Shown here: positions 61,441 through 64,000 of the stretch, piece after piece
Layout of the letters: each line of letters opens with the position of its first letter
Position numbering within the stretch: the first letter of the stretch is position 1
The notes under the pieces: model-generated
Database searches by the model: none
What the model was told of the DNA's origin: nothing
Seen by the model: only the letters and a program-made list of their open reading frames with translations
Assembly: GCA_017547385.1 (NCBI GenBank)
Contig: JAFYPU010000018.1
Location: forward strand, 1-64,000
Direction of reading: 5' to 3'
Length of the DNA stretch: 64,000 nucleotides
Source: Bacteroidaceae bacterium
Lineage (GTDB): Bacteria; Bacteroidota; Bacteroidia; Bacteroidales; Bacteroidaceae
Program-made: the position numbers and the translations under genes

Positions 61441-64000
61441 TTAGAAGCTCCAGTCCTCTTGCGACTTGCGAACGTAGCTCTTATAGCGGCGCTGAGCGGC
61501 TTCCTTAGTGGCAGCATAGAGTTCGGCAGAAGCCTCATCGCCAAGGGCCTTCTTCAGAGAGAGGAAGCGCACCTCGCCATCAAGGTATTCTTGGAACTTA
61601 TCCCACTGTGGCTCTTTGGAGTCGAGGGTGAAGGGGTTCTTACCCTCATCGGCCAACAGCGGATTGTAGCGCCAGAGGTGCCAGTAGCCACACTCAACAG
61701 CCTTAGCCTCTTCGGCCTGGCTCTTACCCATACCGCCCTTAGCCTTCAAGCCGTGGTTGATACACGGAGCATAGGCAATGACGAGCGAAGGTCCGGGATA
61801 GGCTTCGGCTTCTTTGATGGCCTTGAGACATTGTGCCTGGTCGGCGCCCATAGCCACTTGTGCCACGTAAACATAACCGTAGGTGGCTTGCATAAGGCCG
61901 AGGTCTTTCTTCGTCACGCGCTTACCGGCTGCTGCAAACTGTGCGATGGCAGCGATAGGTGTTGCCTTAGAAGCCTGACCACCGGTGTTGGAGTAAACTT
62001 CTGTATCGAGTACGAGGATGTTTACATCTTCGCCGCTTGCCAATACGTGGTCGAGACCGCCGTAGCCAATATCATAAGAAGCACCGTCGCCACCGATGAT
62101 CCACTGGCTGCGCTTGGTGAGGAAGTGGCTCAACTCGTCGAGCTGCTGGCATACGGGACAGCCGGCTGCTGCGCTGGCCTTGATTTCGGGCACAAGTTTG
62201 TCGGCTGCTGCACGGCTGGCCTCTGCATTGTCCTGACCGGCAATCCATTCGCGAGCGGCTTCCTTGTAAGCTTCGCTCACCTTGTCGCTTTCGAGCATTT
62301 GCTCTAAGAGAGCCTGGATGCGAGCGCGCATTTTCTTGTTGGCCATTACCATACCCAAGCCAAATTCGCAGAAGTCCTCGAAGAGAGAGTTGGCCCATGC
62401 AGGACCTTGTCCCTTCTCGTTGGTGGTATAAGGAGTTGAGGGGATTGAGCCTGAGTAGATTGAAGAACAACCTGTGGCGTTGGCAATCATCTGACGGTCG
62501 CCGAAGAGTTGGCTAACGAGCTTCACATAAGGAGTTTCGCCACAGCCGGAGCAAGCGCCGCTGAACTCAAAGAGTGGTGTAGCAAACTGAGAGTTCTTGG
62601 GGTTGAGTTTGAGGTCTACCTTGACTTGCTTGCTGGCTACGTTCTTCACGCAGTAGTTCCAGTTGGCTTGCTCGGCCATTTCGCCTTCGAGCGGCACCAT
62701 GGTGAGAGCCTTGTTGCCCTTGAAGCCGGGACATACATCGGCACAGTTGCCGCAGCCCAAGCAGTCCATCACATCAACCTGCATGCGGAAGTGCATACCT
62801 TTAAGTGTTGCGGGAGCTTTCATTTCGAGAGTGGTAGCCTCGAAGCCTTTGAGCTCTTCGTCGTCAAGTACAAACGGACGGATGGAAGCGTGGGGACAAA
62901 CAAAGGCACACTTGTTACACTGGATACAGTTTTCTGCGTTCCAAGTAGGTACGAAGGCAGCTACGCCGCGCTTTTCGTAAGCAGCAGTACCTTGTTGCCA
63001 AGTACCATCTTCTGATACCTTGAATGCACTAACTGGGAGAAGGTCGCCATTCTGAGCATTGATGGGGCGTACGAGTTCTGAGATGAAAGCAGGTTCGTCG
63101 CGTACTACCTTTTCGTCAGCAGGTAAGTTGGCCCAAGCGGGGTCTACTGCGAGTGTCTGATATTCGCCACCGCGGTCAACTGCTTGGTAGTTCTTGTTCA
63201 CAACGTCCTCGCCCTTCTTGCCGTAAGACTTCACAATGAACTTCTTCATTTGCTCTACTGCGAGGTCAACGGGAATTACTTCGGTGATGCGGAAGAAGGC
63301 TGACTGCAAAATGGTGTTGGTGCGGTTGCCAAGACCTATTTCTTGCGCAATCTTAGTGGCGTTGATATAGTAAACTGTGATATTGTGCTCTGCAAAGTAG
63401 CGCTTCACGTTGTTGGGCAAGTTGTTTGCCAATTCTTCGCCTTCCCAAATGGTGTTGAGCAAGAATGTTCCGCCGTCGCGAAGGCCGCGCAACACGTCGT
63501 ACATGTGTAAGTAGGCTTGAACGTGGCAGGCTACAAAATTAGGAGTCTTGATTTGATAAGTAGAGCGGATAGGGCTGTCGCCAAAGCGGAGGTGCGAGCA
63601 GGTAAAGCCGCCGGACTTTTTAGAGTCGTAAGAGAAGTAGGCTTGGCAATACTTGTCTGTGTTGTCGCCAATAATTTTTACGGAGTTCTTATTGGCACCC
63701 ACTGTACCGTCTGCACCGAGACCGTAGAACTTAGCTTCGAATGTGCCTTCACCGCCGAGCGCCATTTCCTTCTGCAAGGGGAGTGACTGGAAGGTTACGT
63801 CATCTACAATACCCACCGTGAAGTGATCCTTAGGCATAGGAAGCGCCAAGTTCTCGTATACGGAGCAAATCATAGTAGGAGTTGTGTCGCAAGAGCCAAG
63901 ACCGTAGCGACCGCCTACGATGACGGGACGATTTTCTTCATTGTAGTAAGCATCCTTCACATCAAGGTAGAGGGGTTCGCCATTAGCACCGGGTTCCTTG
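61441..64000 (-). CDS. nifJ: Pyruvate:ferredoxin (flavodoxin) oxidoreductase, 3' part (cut by window end)
   Basis: The C-terminal ~853 residues of a protein usually about 1190 long; the frame is open through the right edge, so the N-terminal thiamine-pyrimidine domain is outside. Visible: the gamma domain (GLGADGTVGANKNSVKII), the two ferredoxin-type clusters CIQCNKCAFVCPHA and CLGCGNCADVCPG, an additional cysteine-bearing GACSGCGETPY, and the thiamine diphosphate-binding GDGASYDIGYGGLDHVL and YSNTGGQASKATP. The enzyme oxidises pyruvate to acetyl-CoA and CO2 and reduces ferredoxin, a central anaerobic reaction. Apparently single-chain. A terminator follows. Confidence 0.96.
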   Translation of the reverse strand, partial: KEPGANGEPLYLDVKDAYYNEENRPVIVGGRYGLGSCDTTPTMICSVYENLALPMPKDHFTVGIVDDVTFQSLPLQKEMALGGEGTFEAKFYGLGADGTVGANKNSVKIIGDNTDKYCQAYFSYDSKKSGGFTCSHLRFGDSPIRSTYQIKTPNFVACHVQAYLHMYDVLRGLRDGGTFLLNTIWEGEELANNLPNNVKRYFAEHNITVYYINATKIAQEIGLGNRTNTILQSAFFRITEVIPVDLAVEQMKKFIVKSYGKKGEDVVNKNYQAVDRGGEYQTLAVDPAWANLPADEKVVRDEPAFISELVRPINAQNGDLLPVSAFKVSEDGTWQQGTAAYEKRGVAAFVPTWNAENCIQCNKCAFVCPHASIRPFVLDDEELKGFEATTLEMKAPATLKGMHFRMQVDVMDCLGCGNCADVCPGFKGNKALTMVPLEGEMAEQANWNYCVKNVASKQVKVDLKLNPKNSQFATPLFEFSGACSGCGETPYVKLVSQLFGDRQMIANATGCSSIYSGSIPSTPYTTNEKGQGPAWANSLFEDFCEFGLGMVMANKKMRARIQALLEQMLESDKVSEAYKEAAREWIAGQDNAEASRAAADKLVPEIKASAAAGCPVCQQLDELSHFLTKRSQWIIGGDGASYDIGYGGLDHVLASGEDVNILVLDTEVYSNTGGQASKATPIAAIAQFAAAGKRVTKKDLGLMQATYGYVYVAQVAMGADQAQCLKAIKEAEAYPGPSLVIAYAPCINHGLKAKGGMGKSQAEEAKAVECGYWHLWRYNPLLADEGKNPFTLDSKEPQWDKFQEYLDGEVRFLSLKKALGDEASAELYAATKEAAQRRYKSYVRKSQEDWSF

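Overview
The window comes from a member of the Bacteroidota, most likely a Bacteroidales species close to Prevotella/Alloprevotella. Support: promoters of the TTTG-N19/21-TAnnTTTG type and no Shine-Dalgarno sequences; secreted proteins ending in a YDLxGRRV...GVYI.GKK tail; a lipoprotein form of TamA (TamL); glycine-lipid acyltransferases; membrane-anchored AraC-type regulators; and pyruvate:ferredoxin oxidoreductase, which points to an anaerobe. The species cannot be fixed from the sequence alone. I saw no rRNA, tRNA, CRISPR array, prophage or insertion sequence.

Layout. 1-828: tandem 172-bp repeats. 829-6530: a phosphate module, with a PiT transporter divergent from an OmpR-type regulator (PhoB-like) and a kinase (PhoR-like). 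Two Pho-box-like elements lie between them, and a repeat array separates regulator from kinase. 6531-14560: more repeats, then the tamB-tamL operon. 14590-25807: housekeeping and envelope genes (Smr/DUF2027 protein, AI-2E-family permease, rsmI with two lipoproteins, two MATE exporters, thymidine kinase, YraN, an MmcQ-BirA fusion, pyrH). 26026-29254: superoxide dismutase, rubredoxin and two AraC-type regulators. 29873-31752: glycine-lipid acyltransferase pair. 31895-36976: murF, folP, cdaA, psd, pssA and a DUF4834 gene. 37171-42023: enolase, a DUF554 protein, a carboxylase subunit and a Nudix hydrolase.

42127-58512 is the accessory heart of the window, all on the minus strand. It holds a 2824-residue secreted protein combining GH20 hexosaminidase, GH33 sialidase and a metzincin protease; a second 1765-residue GH33 sialidase; and a 447-residue paralogue of that sialidase's C-terminal part without the catalytic domain. 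The last two are each followed, at exactly 17 bp, by a related 55-56-residue microprotein gene. Together these look like a mucin or glycoprotein foraging locus. 59046-64000: an exported superoxide dismutase, a TrmH-family methyltransferase, a small secreted protein, and the 3' part of pyruvate:ferredoxin oxidoreductase, cut by the window end.

The most unusual non-coding signal is a set of five intergenic arrays, each of three 15-bp near-palindromic cores joined by 6-bp spacers (exact 21-bp period), plus two copies of a related element with four cores at a 22-bp period. An ~80-bp repeat that carries a complete promoter sits in front of three unrelated genes.
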